Of a stretch of 64,000 nucleotides of DNA, positions 10,642 through 21,689 are shown piece by piece (the first letter of the stretch is position 1; each line of letters starts with the position of its first letter). Source of the DNA: Isoetes taiwanensis (lineage: Eukaryota > Streptophyta > Lycopodiopsida > Isoetales > Isoetaceae); the NCBI GenBank assembly GCA_021234155.1, contig JAJEKV010000013.1, positions 16,099,877 to 16,163,876 on the forward strand. The letters run 5' to 3'. The notes below the pieces were generated by a model. The model saw nothing but the letters and a program-made list of their open reading frames with translations. It did not search any database and had not been told where the DNA came from. The position numbers were made by a program, and so were the translations under genes.

Positions 10642-10860
10642 GGGGGGTGGAAACAGGGGAGATGATTCCAGGGGGTCCCGCGACCGGCGGCAGCCGGGAG
10701 CGGGTCCTGGAATCAGCGACCCTGTTTCGTCCCCCCACAACATGGCAACTGGGGAGGATGCAAAATTTGATCCGTTTACCTGTTCTTGACCTGTTGAGCG
10801 GAATCAAGCCCGCCGCTTTCCATTCCGGAGGCTGAATGGGCTCCCCAGTTGCCATGTTGT
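10642..10860. repeat. Foldback element: two adjacent inverted repeats
   Basis: The first inverted repeat pairs 10642-10675 with about 10703-10736: GGGGGGTGGAAACAGGG against CCCTGTTTCGTCCCCCC, and GATTCCAGG against CCTGGAATC. The second pairs 10737-10755 with 10842-10860, a perfect 19-bp match (ACAACATGGCAACTGGGGA). The two palindromes abut, which gives a structured ~220-bp block. Long ORFs on both strands here are a by-product of its symmetry. No target duplication was identified. Confidence 0.6.
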
Positions 10861-11421
10861 ATGCAAGAAACACCCCGGGGATTTAATTCCAGGGTAAGCG
10901 TGAAATCAAAGGTAGAAGCAATTCAGGAAGTTGAAATCGGCTAGAATGTGAGGTGAATCGGCCAAAATGTGAGGTAAAAATATCAGAATGCGAGGCTAAA
11001 ACTCGAAAAGCTCTGCCCGTCGGAAGAAAGCAGGGTAAAACTTTTAGTCGTCGCTTGCTTTAACAATTTACACCATTCTTTAAACAAATGACTGATGCGT
11101 AGTGTGGCGTGGCGTGGTTGATGGATGCGCCTGAATTGCTTCTGCCTTGATTTTACAATAAGATTGGAACGAAATCCAAAAGATTAGCGTGGCCCTTATG
11201 CAAAAATGATACGCATAATTACAATGTTTGAATAAACACTTAATACCTTTTTTGGGCAACATTTTGGATGTGGAAGCCTCACCCATGGGCACGTGGAGGC
11301 ATGGTTGATACACCCAGAATGCTGCCAAAAGAACATTCTTGTTACGTGGAGGAGGGTTAGGTGCTATTCAGTGGCCACGTGTCAACACTAGGTTATAATG
11401 CATGGTTTCCTTATAATGTAA
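10861..11421. other. Spacer upstream of the universal stress protein gene, nothing recognised
   Basis: No conserved coding sequence was seen. CACGTG-like E/G-box cores occur near 11290 and 11375 but are isolated, and I do not assign function to them. Confidence 0.3.
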
Positions 11422-11422
11422 A

Positions 11423-11450
11423 CTAGTTATGGTGCCCGGCGTTGCCGGGC
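11423..11450 (-). mobile_element. Helitron 3' terminus on the minus strand
   Basis: Read on the minus strand, GCCCGGC-AAC-GCCGGGC (11450-11434) is followed after 7 nt by CTAG (11426-11423) and then T. The 7-bp stem is identical to that of the Helitron end at 3053-3069. The element would extend rightward into 11.5 kb and beyond, possibly including the duplicated non-coding block. Its 5' end was not located. Confidence 0.6.
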
Positions 11451-12095
11451 TTTAGCAAATGTGGATAGTAGAAGGAAGCATGCAATTTTGCATTCGTAGG
11501 CCTCAAGATATTGTCGTCAAGATGTTTTAGTGAATTGGTCCTTGTAGACATTAGAATAGTTGGTCCTAGAGGGTGTCTGTAATTTGAAGAGGTTGTCTTC
11601 ATGGAGTTTTAATGTTTGGATAAATATATGATGAGGATTTATGTATAATAAAGGATGCACAACATTGTAATGACAATGAAGTTGTTAGTCCTTTGGTAGT
11701 AATTTATGTGGGTTGAACTTGCAACAGGTTATGTACCGGGCACCTCTCGAATAGAAAGCATATATCTATAAGAAAGTGGTGGCTCTAGCAAAAGCACCAG
11801 AATTCGTCATTAAAGTTTCTTGAATAGATAGATGAAAGTTTCTTGAATAGATAAGGTGTTGGGGCCACCTTAGATGTAATGACTATGGCTAGGAACATAC
11901 ATTCATCAACCTTTCGGCATCATGTTCAAGATTGCAAGGCAGTGAGAGGCGAAGAAAAGGAGCAAGAGAGGGGTCGATAATCAAAGAGAGAGGGATTTTT
12001 GTTGAAGGGAGCTAGCGGACCCTAGAATAATGGTCCTTCTTTGAACCAGCCCTCATTCCATGTGTGTATCCTCATTCCATGTGTATCGCTTGCCT

Positions 12096-12890
12096 ACAAC
12101 TTTAATTCATTGGGTCCTCAGATGCATGAAATCAATGTCTAAGAGAGCAAATATGAATTTGTAAGAGAGTTAATATGAAATTGGTCTTAATTCTAAGAGA
12201 CTTGAAGAACATGCTATTTACATTTAAATTTAGCCATCCTCACACCGCAAGTAAGAATGTAGCGACCATGAATATAAAAACCACAGGACTTGTCTCTATG
12301 AGAAATTCTTTGAAGCAAGCTAGAGTGCAATCATGCCATCTAGTCTCAAAATCATCCCATTAGACATTCTTACTAATCACATTCCAGCTCATGAGCAAAG
12401 AAGTATTGAACTTATGGGTAAAGGACTATTGAGCGACAAGTATCTAAGTATCTTTTGCAACCAGAGAAGATATGTTAGTTTGGAATAAATTCATCGGCAA
12501 AATTTAGCACAACATTATCACTTTGCAATCATCATTACTTGGGGATTGCTACTCCAAGGACTAATTTGTTACATTTTCCTAAGAAATTCTAAAAAGCAAA
12601 GATACCAAAGGAGCATAAACTTGGAGGATATTTCCAATTATATAGCTTGTCGTTGAAAAGCACAGAAACTTGCCATACCAAAAAAGGTAACTACAAAGTT
12701 ATGTTTATACACATATGGGTCTTCCTCATCCTGTCAATGTATCTGCATACAGAGAAATCTATTCACCATCAGTTGTAAATGAAAGGCAATATAGATTCAA
12801 ACCCTAACTGGATGAAAATGTGCTGCAATACACAAAGATGCCAGTAGATTGCATAACAAATTCGAAATAGAGCAGGCATACATAGAGAGA
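12096..12890. repeat. Direct duplication, copy 1 (partner at 13125-13930)
   Basis: This ~800-bp segment matches the copy about 1,030 bp downstream with many substitutions and small indels. Shared blocks include ATGCATGAAATCAAT, AACATGC(T/C)ATTTACATTT, CTCATGAGCAAAG and GGAGCATAAACTTGG. Divergence shows that the duplication is not recent. No protein was recognised in either copy, though splice-like signals occur on the minus strand. Confidence 0.8.
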
Positions 12891-13124
12891 TTGTCAGTGC
12901 CTCCAAGACACCTCATTGCAATAAAGCCATTGCTTCTATACATCCAATCACAATTCCCCAAAATGCCACCTCACCACTAATAATAGCGCATACAATTGCG
13001 TAGAAGCCTCAGACAATCTGCAGAGGGAGCTATGATGCCTTAGCCATGTTGATTTCCTTTCTACAACCACCATCTATATCGCTTGGATCCATGATTTGTA
13101 ATTGCTAACCTATGAAGGCATTAC

Positions 13125-13930
13125 AACTCTAGTTTATCGGGTCTTCACATGCATGAAATCAATCTCTAAGAGAGCCAATATGAAATTGGTCTTAATTCTA
13201 ACAGACTTGAAGAACATGCCATTTACATTTGAATTTAGTCATCCTTACCTGCAAGTAAAAATGTAGCGACCATGAATATAAAAACCACGAGTTGTCTCTA
13301 TGAGAAATTCTTTTTGAAGCAAGTTAAGAGTGCAATCATGCCATCTGGTCTCAAAATCATGACATTAGACGTTTTAACTAATCATATTCCAGCTCATGAG
13401 CAAAGCAGAATTATATGGTCGTATCAAAGCTGAAACACAGAAATATACCTTAGTAACATGGACTTTTGCAATGACAACGATGATTTTACGGGTGGAGAAT
13501 GATCTTATCCATTTACCTGAGGAAGTATCTTTTGCAAGTGAGAGAAGATAAGTCAGTTTAGAATAAATCCACCGACAAAATTTAGCACATTATTACTGCA
13601 ATCATCATTAACAGTGAGTGCTACTCCAAAGACTAATGTGCTACATTTTCCTAAGAAGTTCTAAAAAGAGCGTTATATCAAAGGAGCATAAACTTGGGAG
13701 GATATTTCTATGAAAAAGCACGAAACTTGCCACGGCAAAAGGGTAACTACAAAGTTATATGTTTATACACATATGGGTCCTCTTCATACTGAGAGAAATC
13801 TATTCAGATTAGTTGCAAATGGCGAGGCAACATAGATTCAAATCCTAAGCTGGATGAAAATGTGCCATAATACCACGAGATGCCGATTACATTGCATAAC
13901 AAATTCAAAATAGACCGAGCATGGCTACGT
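13125..13930. repeat. Direct duplication, copy 2 (partner at 12096-12890)
   Basis: This is the second copy of the duplicated block. Order and orientation match copy 1 over the full length, up to ATTGCATAACAAATTC near its right end. The intervening ~230 bp (12890-13125) is unique. Confidence 0.8.
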
Positions 13931-14048
13931 TGGATATGGGCTCGATATTCTTGCTAGTTCTTTGGAGGCTTCAACATGCCGGACATACAAAGGGTATCGC
14001 GCCTCGAATAGATCTTGCAAGGTCTAATTTTTCTAAGCTTAGGAATGA

Positions 14049-14191
14049 TCACATTATCCTCATAGTGTAAGTGAGAAATCTTTTGCAATGAAATGGCATA
14101 TCGAGAACTAAAGCTTTAATGTAGATTTCAAGAAATGAAATTTCTTCCAAAATCCCGGCATCTATTTTCAGTGAAGTGCAAGTCACGGTAT
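14049..14191 (-). CDS. Candidate 3'-terminal exon of an unrecognised gene
   Basis: On the minus strand a T-rich acceptor ending in ttttatgttgtag precedes a ~47-codon open frame ending in TGA (14051-14049). The peptide has a loosely leucine/isoleucine-patterned core (LKIDAGILEEISFLEIYI) that might be a degenerate leucine-rich repeat. That reading is only a guess from spacing. A further candidate exon lies upstream on the same strand at 15317-15421. Confidence 0.2.
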
Positions 14192-15316
14192 CTACAACAT
14201 AAAAGGAAAACATATGAGAGCAAGTAGTCTACATTGCATGAGCAAACAATTGCATGCATGCATCCTCCCTTTTAGTCACATCCATAATAATGGCTTCGGA
14301 TATTCTAGATATTGTTGATATGGCCAAGGGCTAATTAAATGTGTCCTAAGCCCAGCCCTAAAGCGTCATGTGGATTAGCCTCGCCCTTTGGGCACATGGA
14401 AAATGCACGATTCACTGGGTAGATTTCAAGTATAATTCAAGCCGCCTTCATATACTCATGCACAAAGTACATTTGATGTGAACGACATACCAAAATCATT
14501 GCAGGATGGGCGCGACATAATTTTTATGAGATAATTGAAACCCATGTAGCATCTGCATGACACAGAAATCAGAAATAATTTAATATTCAATCTAGAATGA
14601 TTCGTTGAGCTCATTTACTTTTAACGTTATGAAGGGCACATCACCCTATCTCACTTTGGATTGACCATTATAAGTAAATAAGAAATCCAAGTGTAAGCAG
14701 ACATAAATTTAATGGCTTTACCTTTCTGCATCCCTGCCGAAAATTGACGTTTGAAATGTACATGGATCAACACTTCATTGAACGAAGCTTATAAACACAT
14801 TAAGTGCCGCAAGCTGAAAATTGAATGAGTGAGTAAAAGATTGAAAAATGGACTATAAGATACAAAGAAGATCCAACATTATAGCTTAAACACGACTTAA
14901 GTGCATCTAACTTAACCAAAATAAGTATGGGCTATGAAGCAAGCTGAGTCCCTCAAAGAATTGCAAATAGAAACCAAGAGCATCGAATCTGTAGCAGTTG
15001 TAGCAATCCTTGCCTAACCGAGCTCCAATTTTGGCTGACGTTTCTCTCCCGTGCTTGTTCCACTATGTTGAAGCTCCAAGAAAAGATTCTTGCATTGCTT
15101 TAGGGCCCTCTGAAAAAACAAGTAGAGAATAAATTGTTGTAATCCAAACAAACACATCATGGATTTCAAAATCAGTGGTCTCACCTAAACTGGGTTCATA
15201 GCCGGTCAAGAATCAGCTAGAAGAAGCAATAGGCGGTGCACCGAATTGCACACAGAAGAACCAAGCATCGTATACAAAGCTTTCACGTCTCTGCTTGGAG
15301 ATGTCCCAAGAACTCA

Positions 15317-15421
15317 CTCTGATCTTTCAAGAGCACAATGGAACCAAGATCTTGCAAATCACGGTTGCATAGTGCGTGCATTGCAATTTGAAGAGATGGC
15401 TCCTCACGAAAAGAAGTGAAC
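15317..15421 (-). CDS. Candidate internal exon adjoining the Copia insertion
   Basis: On the minus strand an acceptor (atttggcag) opens a frame of about 35 codons that ends at a GTGAGT donor-like site. It contains SLQIAMHALCNRDLQDLG. The acceptor lies only ~12 bp from the Copia element, so Copia would have landed in the preceding intron of this gene. Phases to neighbouring candidate exons do not join cleanly, and the family is not recognised. Confidence 0.22.
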
Positions 15422-15433
15422 TGCCAAATATAA

Positions 15434-15679
15434 TGTTGGAACATGTTGTAAAGGTTATAACAAACAGACGTAACGAAAATAGTCTGTGACGTTATCTGCC
15501 TATTAGTGTTCCAGAGCCCTAAAGTTCAGCAGCCAAATTTGGCATGCCTTCAGGATAAGAGGACACCTCAGGATATCTTGGTTGCCGCTTTGCGCTTCCT
15601 TGGTTACGGGATGGCCCTTATTTCTTTATACCTTGTTATTTACGCTATTGCTTTTCAATATCAAGCTCTCTTATTTTCA
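15434..15679 (+). repeat. Copia 5' LTR
   Basis: 246 bp, TGTTGGAACATG to TTATTTTCA. It matches 20132-20378 except for about five substitutions and one missing C (tttgcgc against tttgccgc). It should hold the promoter and polyadenylation signal of the element. Confidence 0.93.
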
Positions 15680-15694
15680 TGGTATCGGGCGCCC
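15680..15694 (+). promoter_or_regulatory. Copia primer binding site
   Basis: TGGTATCGGGCGCCC lies immediately after the 5' LTR. The first seven bases match the complement of the initiator-Met tRNA 3' end used by most plant Copia elements; the rest diverges. Confidence 0.6.
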
Positions 15695-15739
15695 ACGATC
15701 CAGGGGCGAGGAAGTTGAAAGGGCGAGGCTAAGGCGTGC

Positions 15740-16500
15740 TCTAATCATGAGGATTGAGCCACTAAACCACACCAATTCCTATCTTTGGTTTCTCAAGGTG
15801 CACGAAGCTCGTGAAAAGGGATTATGGGGGATTGTATCGGGGAGATGAGCCCGGACCTCCTATGCGTGCAAAAGGCACAACCACGGTGCCAACCCAAGTG
15901 GTTAAGGGGAGAAGCTGCGGTTGAAGATTCTGTGAAAGACGAAGCTGAAAGGCAAGCTTTAGCCAAGTGGTTCTTGAAAAAATTTGGACAGACTAAGAGT
16001 AGAATCCTCAAGTATCTTGATGATACTCTTATGCCACAAAGGTTCTTGTTTGCATCCGCAAGAGAAGCATGGGAACAACTCAAGAAATCATACATTAAAG
16101 GGCATTTTTCTGTCCAAGCAAATGCGTATAGTGTAGTGTTCACCACCAAGCTCAAGGATTGTGACTCCATGGAAGAGTACATGGGTATCATACGCCAAGC
16201 GACCCAAGCGATTCTGGGCATGAAGAAAACTCTTGATGAAGATGTTATTGTAGGAGCATTCTTTGCTAGGTCTTCCTCCAACCTACAATAATGTGAAGAA
16301 CATTATTGGCTCGGTGAAAAGGTTGAATTAGAGTGGGCATGTCAACAACTCATTCTTGAAGAAAGAAATCGGGGAGGCAACAAGAAACACGGACACAAGG
16401 AAAACCGGGGCATTTATGGGGAATCGTGAGGATTCAAGAAAATGCTTTAATTGCAACAAAGTTGGGCATATAGGAAGGAATTGTCACGAGCGGATAGGAG
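15740..16500 (+). pseudogene. Copia gag, frameshifted
   Basis: Three consecutive frame pieces make up a Gag polyprotein. The first contains NHTNSYLWFLKVHEAREKGL (up to about 15830). The second runs from the REAWEQLKKSY region (15824-16291), typical of the UBN2-type plant Gag fold. The third (from about 16265) holds a zinc knuckle, CFNCNKVGHIGRNC (C-X2-C-X4-H-X4-C, near 16440-16485). At least two frameshifts separate them, so this copy cannot make intact Gag. Confidence 0.85.
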
Positions 16501-17248
16501 AAAGAGGAAGTCTGAACCTAAAGCTTCACGAGACAAAGGAAAAGAACGCAAAGCCCGGAGAAAGAAAGGGGACTATCCAAGAAGAAAAAAGGAAGATCCG
16601 AGGGCACATAAAGCAAGCAAAAGCAGCTCCTCAGAAGAAGAGAATTCAGAATCATCAGATGATGATTCAATTGTTTCGGCTGGAAGGGCATTTTTTGCAA
16701 CAACAGAACCTACAGCTAGCAAACTTGGCAAATTCACGTTCATATTTCCATATTTGTTTAGTATGCTGCAAGCCATAGTAATGTATATTATGTGGAGATG
16801 CACAAGTGCCACAGCCTCATGTCTTATTGCAAGTGACATAATTCAGGGAGTCTGGTATCTAGACTCAGGTGCAAGCGACCACATGACTCGACAAAAGGAG
16901 TTGTTTCTGGATTACCAGCCCAATAAGACAGGGAGAAAAGTGAGAATAGGCAAGGGAAAACTGAACATTGCAGGAGTTGGGAGTGTAAAGCTCAGTTTGC
17001 CACAGGGGTCGTTGCACCTAAAGAATGTCCTTCACGTGCCTGACCTCGAGGCGAACTTGCTTTCCATATCAAAAATGGATGACGCGGGATTTCATATCAA
17101 TTTTGGCAATGGCAGATGCATTGTGAAGGACAGGAAGGAAATCATTGCCACAGGGACAAGGGCTGGCAACATATACCAGCTTAGTTGGATTTGCCAACTC
17201 TATATTAAAGAGCGGCAAAGAAGCGCAAAAGGCCAAGACATGGCATGA
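16500..17248 (+). pseudogene. Copia protease region
   Basis: A basic and serine-rich linker leads into the aspartic protease with the active-site motif WYLDSGASDHMT (about 16850-16890). The LHLKNVLHVPDLEANLLS block that usually follows is present. The frame is lost at a TGA (17246-17248), just where the GAG-pre-integrase WHERLGH motif begins. That motif can be read only by changing frame. Confidence 0.85.
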
Positions 17249-17344
17249 GCGATTAGGGCATGCTAACTACCCTCATCAAAGCGGATGAAGGCCACGAGGA
17301 ATTAGTCCTTTGGTCTGCCCAAGATTTCCAAGCCTCATGTCATT

Positions 17345-18150
17345 TGTGAAGGGTGTGTATTGGGTAAGCTCAAACGGAAACCATATAAGAAGGAGAAAAC
17401 AAAAAGGGCAACCAAACAGTTGGAACTATTACACATCGATTTGTGGGGACCAGCCAGTGTAAAATCACTTGGAGGATCCAAATACTTCATGCTGGTGATC
17501 GATGACTTTAGTAGGAAGAACTGGGTGTTCTTCCTTAAACACAAATCAGAGGCTTTCAATACTTTCATCAAATGGAAGAGGGAGGTGGAAAAGCAAATTG
17601 AACAGGTGGTCAAAACCATCAGAACTGATCAGGGCAGGGAATTTCTCAATACCAAGTTCAGCACCTTTCTCCAAGATGCTGGAATCCACCACCAAAAGTC
17701 AGTGGCCTATGAACATCAACAAAACGGTGTGGTTGAGAGAAAAAACCGCACCATATTGGAATGTGCTCGTGCAATGATCCATGGAAGAGGAATTGATCCA
17801 ATCTTTTGGGCTGAAGCGGTACACACGGCGTGCTATCTGCTCAATCGCATACCCACTAAAGCCAACCCAAATGTGGTTCCCGAAGAAATGTGGTCAGGCC
17901 ACAAACCGGATGTGCATGAATTGAAGATCTTCGGCTGCAGGGCGTATGCACACTTGAGCCAGCAAGAACGCCCTCGAGGTAAACTCTCCATGAGGGCAGT
18001 AGAATGCATGTTTGTCGGCTATGATGATCACACAAAAGGATATCGCTTGTATGTTCCACTCACGAAGAAAATCATTGTGAGACGAAGTGTTGAGTTTGAT
18101 GAACACACGTTCTTCTTTGGAAAGAAGGAGAAATCAAGCAAGCTTGAATG
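17345..18150 (+). pseudogene. Copia integrase
   Basis: After frame changes at 17250-17345 the frame resumes with CEGCVLGK, the zinc-binding end. The rve core follows: ELLHIDLWGP (first catalytic Asp), RTDQGREF (second Asp) and NGVVERKNRTI (catalytic Glu). The C-terminal part with KIFGCRAYAH and MFVGYDDHTKGYR is also present. The D,D,E residues are intact. The segment is in frame with the reverse transcriptase. Confidence 0.92.
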
Positions 18151-18399
18151 GTATGAGGCAAGTGCAGATGATGAAGCTAAAGAAGATGCAGACCAAAAGC
18201 ATGATGTCCCACTAGAAGAAGCTGCTGCTAATGACATGGAAGATATCCCTTCTGAACTAGAGGAGACTGACCTTGAAGACAATGAGGAGCTCTCTGCTGT
18301 GCCATTAAGGAGGTCCACAAGGAGCAGGCAGATCACAGATCGAATGCAAGCTTATATCGAATCCCGATCAGGTAAAACTGCCTCTTACATTGCTTTTCA

Positions 18400-19210
18400 T
18401 AGTAATGCACCAGTAGATGAGCCTGCTCACTTTCGAGAGGCAATGGCCAGCATGCATCATAAAGAATGGCACAATGCCATGACTGAAGAATATCAGTCCT
18501 TATTGGACAATGATACTTGGGACTTGTGCCATCTTCCTGCTAATAGAAAGGCTGTTGCTTGCAAATGGGTTTACAAGGTAAAATATGATGAACAAGGGAA
18601 CATTGATAGATTCAAGGCACGCTTGGTAGCCAAAGGATACTCACAAGTACCAGGCATAGACTTTCACGAAACTTTTGCTCCGGTTGCACGCCTCACCTAT
18701 GTTAGATTGGTCATCGCCTTAGCTGTAGCCCATGGCCTAGACTTACAACAAATGGACGTCAAGACTGCCTTCCTCAATGGCAAGCTTAAGGAAGAAGTCT
18801 ACATGAAGCAAGCAGCAGGGTTTGTTCAAAAGGGGCAAGAACAGTTAGTGTACAAGCTTAAAAGGGCCATTTATGGACTCAGGCAATCATCACGACAGTG
18901 GTACCACACGATTCATCAATTCTTTACTCAAATGGGCTTTTCTCGCAGTCAAGCAGACTGGAACATATACTTTAAGTTTGATGGATCTAAAATGTTGCTT
19001 ATAGTTCTTTACGTGGATGATCTGATCCTGGCCAGCAACTGTAAGACATTGATGCAGGACACCAAAGCTGCCCTCAACCAACGCTTTCACATGACAGACC
19101 TTGGGACACTAAGGTACTTTCTTGGAATCTGGTATCACGAGGGGATCCGACCACTTGTAGCATCACGTTGCATCAAAACAAAGCTATCTGATCCCTACTC
19201 TACAAATGTA
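18400..19210 (+). pseudogene. Copia reverse transcriptase
   Basis: The domain carries CKWVYKVKYDEQG, FKARLVAKGYSQ, QMDVKTAFLNGKL, IYGLRQSSRQW and the catalytic LYVDDLIL. All belong to the RVT_2 domain of Copia elements. The frame shifts at about 19150-19213, shortly after YFLGI, so reverse transcriptase and RNase H are no longer one polypeptide. Confidence 0.93.
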
Positions 19211-19212
19211 AC

Positions 19213-19965
19213 ATGGACTCAAGTAAGTCTGTTACAACCCCTGCTACCATTCAATGTGTGAACTCTTTAAAAGGCATAAATTCTGAAATGCAAGCCATTG
19301 GGTACAGAAGCATAGTGGGCTCATTGATGCACTTCATGGTTTGTACAAGGCCTGATATTTCACAAGCAGTGATAAGCTTAAGTCAACATTTGGAAAAACC
19401 CCAGCCACAGCATTGGCAAGGGTTGAAACGCTTGCTTCGATACCTCCAAGGCACACAGAGTCTTGGGATTACATTTCATGCAGGGAGTTCACTTCTACTT
19501 GAAGGGTATGCTGATGCTGATCATGCAGGGGATCATACAGACAGAAAATCTCGAAGTGGATTTTGCTTTGTGCTGCAAGGGGGAGCAGTGTCATGGTCCA
19601 GCAAAAAGCAAAAGTCAACCGCCGTATCCAGCTGTGAATCAGAATATATTGCACTAGCATCAGCAACTAAGGAAGCTATATGGCTTCGGAGGATTCTTAA
19701 GGAGCTCAATACCACTCAAACACAAGCCACAGCCATATTCAATGACAATAAAGCAGCTCTATCACTTGCAAAGAATCCTACTAACTTTTCCAAGGCTAAA
19801 CACATACAGGTTCGGCACCATTTCACAAGGGAAAAGATTGCGGAAGGAAAGATTGTTGTGGAATATCTCAGGACAGATAAAATGACCGCTGATATGTTTA
19901 CTAAGCCTTTGGGACAAAAACCTTTCTGCAGGTGCATTGCAGAACTAGGCATGACCACCGCATAA
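19213..19965 (+). pseudogene. Copia RNase H
   Basis: The frame resumes with SVTTPATIQ and contains the Copia RNase H motifs GYADADHAG, SWSSKKQKSTAVSSCESEYI and DNKAALSLAKNP, then TKPLGQKPF near the end. It stops at TAA (19963-19965), before the 3' non-coding stretch that leads to the purine tract. Confidence 0.92.
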
Positions 19966-20122
19966 CCATGCAAGGAGTAATTTCATGAAGAGGAGCAGTT
20001 CAATTTCATTCACTTTCAGTTTTCTTGTTGTAAGGTTAAACATACTGCTCTTTCATTTGAGGGGGAGCAGTTTCATGTTCTGTCATTGATAGTTGTTAGA
20101 TTTGTTTTGTTAAGTCTGATTT

Positions 20123-20131
20123 GAGGGGGAG
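20123..20131 (+). promoter_or_regulatory. Copia polypurine tract
   Basis: GAGGGGGAG abuts the 3' LTR. A near copy (TTTGAGGGGGAGCAG) lies about 70 bp upstream. Confidence 0.75.
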
Positions 20132-20378
20132 TGTTGGAACATGTTGTAAAGGTTATAACAAACAGACGTAACAAAAATAGTCTGTGACGTTATCTGCCTA
20201 TTAGTGTTCCAGAGCCCTAAAGTTCAGCAGCCAAATTTGGCATGCCTTCAGGATAAGAGGACACCTCAGGATATCTTGGTTGCCGCTTTGCCGCTTCCTT
20301 GGTTCTGGGATGGCCCTTATTTCTTTATACCTTGTTATTTCTGCTATTGCTTTTCAATATCAAGCTCTCTTATTTTCA
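20132..20378 (+). repeat. Copia 3' LTR
   Basis: 247 bp, bounded by TG and CA and followed by the target duplication TATAA. Against the 5' LTR it carries paired changes in two places (tacg to tctg), besides one other substitution and one indel. Confidence 0.93.
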
Positions 20379-20383
20379 TATAA

Positions 20384-21360
20384 AATATGGGATGTATCTC
20401 AATACGGGATGCGTTTTAAATTCAAGATCATATTCAGATAATTGCACATTTGGAAACCAGTATTTGTTGACCTTTGCTCCACGCATCAGACCAGCCCACC
20501 AAATAATAACCTGCATATGGCTAGAAAATATTTTCGTAGGTCACCTCATTATAAAACACACAGCTAAGAACATTACCTCTACGATCCACCCGATTCCATA
20601 CGCCTGGCTAATGGAGCTAAGATCTTGATAAGAAAAAAAAGGGCAGCGTCTGGACTAATGGCTGATCCGCCATCTCCATCACAAGAACTTCATCTCTTCA
20701 AAGAATATCTCACGTAAAGAAGAGCTCACTCCCTGTTTGGGTTTGGCCCTTTGAAGCATCCCATGTCCGGTTCGATCTTACATAAGTCACAGCGTCTGCT
20801 GCTCGATCCATTGTCTCTGATCTCCGGCTCAAGAGATGATCTGCGGGGGCCAATATATGCTATTGCTTATATGATAATGGCGCCGTTTGATCTTTGGAGA
20901 TGTGGGCACTTTGAAATCTTTTGTACAAATCTTACGAAAGGATCCCAAAGCGGTGAAGCGATAATAGCTTTATAAAGCATCATGGCCGGAAAGCTTCGGA
21001 AGCTCAAGCAAAGGCATGCAAGCTCGAATAGGAAATGCTGCCTTGCCCGTGAAAATCTTTTCAAAGCTCAGATGGGGCTGAAGAAAATTCAACCAGATCG
21101 TGGCATACGCATGCAGAATTGGAAGGGGCGAAATCAGAAAGGGGCGAAATTGAAACTCTAAAAAAAATTTTCGATTTTTGGCAAACCGGAATTGTTTTCC
21201 GGCCGCTAAAACCCTGGAAATCTTAGGAAATCAAATTAAAAAAAAAAATCTAAAAAGTTTTTGGGGCGCCGGAAAAACCAAATTTAAACAATAGATAAAA
21301 GTTGAATGTAAAGTAGATGTCAATTCATATGATGACAAAAGCAATATTTGAACCCTCCTT
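20384..21360. other. Flank of the Copia insertion; possible first exon on the minus strand
   Basis: On the minus strand an ATG at 20811 opens ten codons (MDRAADAVTY) followed directly by a GTAAGAT donor-like site. This would suit the first exon of the gene whose candidate internal exons lie at 15317-15421 and 14049-14191. The link is speculative. Otherwise only unconserved ORFs are seen. Confidence 0.15.
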
Positions 21361-21367
21361 ACATAAT

Positions 21368-21458
21368 GTAGAATAGAATGGGGTCAGCCATTCTTGGTGC
21401 CCCCTAGGTTCTGCAGGTCATGGGGCCAACAAGAATGGCTGACCCCATTCCACTCTAC
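21368..21458. repeat. 91-bp foldback (MITE-like) hairpin
   Basis: The 29-bp arms begin with GTAGAATAGAATGGGG and pair with the mirrored right end with two mismatches. The inner GTGCCCC / GGGGCCAA extends the pairing. The loop is about 20 nt. AAT lies on both sides (21365-21367 and 21459-21461, allowing overlap), so a very short target duplication is possible. Confidence 0.65.
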
Positions 21459-21689
21459 AATGTCAAGGTGAACCTTATCTGATTCTAATGTTTTGTGGAG
21501 GCAATTTGTCATTCTGAGCGAGGATGGTCCAAACATCTGCAGTAACGCAAACCTACTTACCTGGACGTGTTCGTATTGTCCCCGTAACAAGTTGTTACTT
21601 TATTCGGGTGTTGGTGTGGTTTGTCATGTTATTCTCCCTTCAACAAGGAGTTACTTCACGGACTGGGTGGGGCGTTGGTGTGGTTTACC

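Larger units (their letters stand above)
15434..20378 (+). mobile_element. Ty1/Copia LTR retrotransposon, structurally complete, 4,945 bp
   Basis: Two near-identical LTRs (15434-15679 and 20132-20378) begin with TG and end with CA. They are flanked by a 5-bp direct repeat, TATAA, at 15429-15433 and 20379-20383. A primer-binding-like TGGTATC follows the 5' LTR, and a purine tract (GAGGGGGAG) precedes the 3' LTR. Gene order is gag, protease, integrase, reverse transcriptase, RNase H, which is the Copia order. The LTRs differ by about five substitutions and one indel, so the insertion is young. The coding region is nevertheless broken by several frameshifts. Confidence 0.95.

Noticed and set aside
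10622-10873. Overlapping ORFs on both strands at 10.6-10.9 kb
   Set aside because: They arise from the palindromic sequence; no conserved domain was seen.
16451-16839. Minus-strand and alternative-frame ORFs inside the Copia element
   Set aside because: They are shadows of gag-pol without own motifs.
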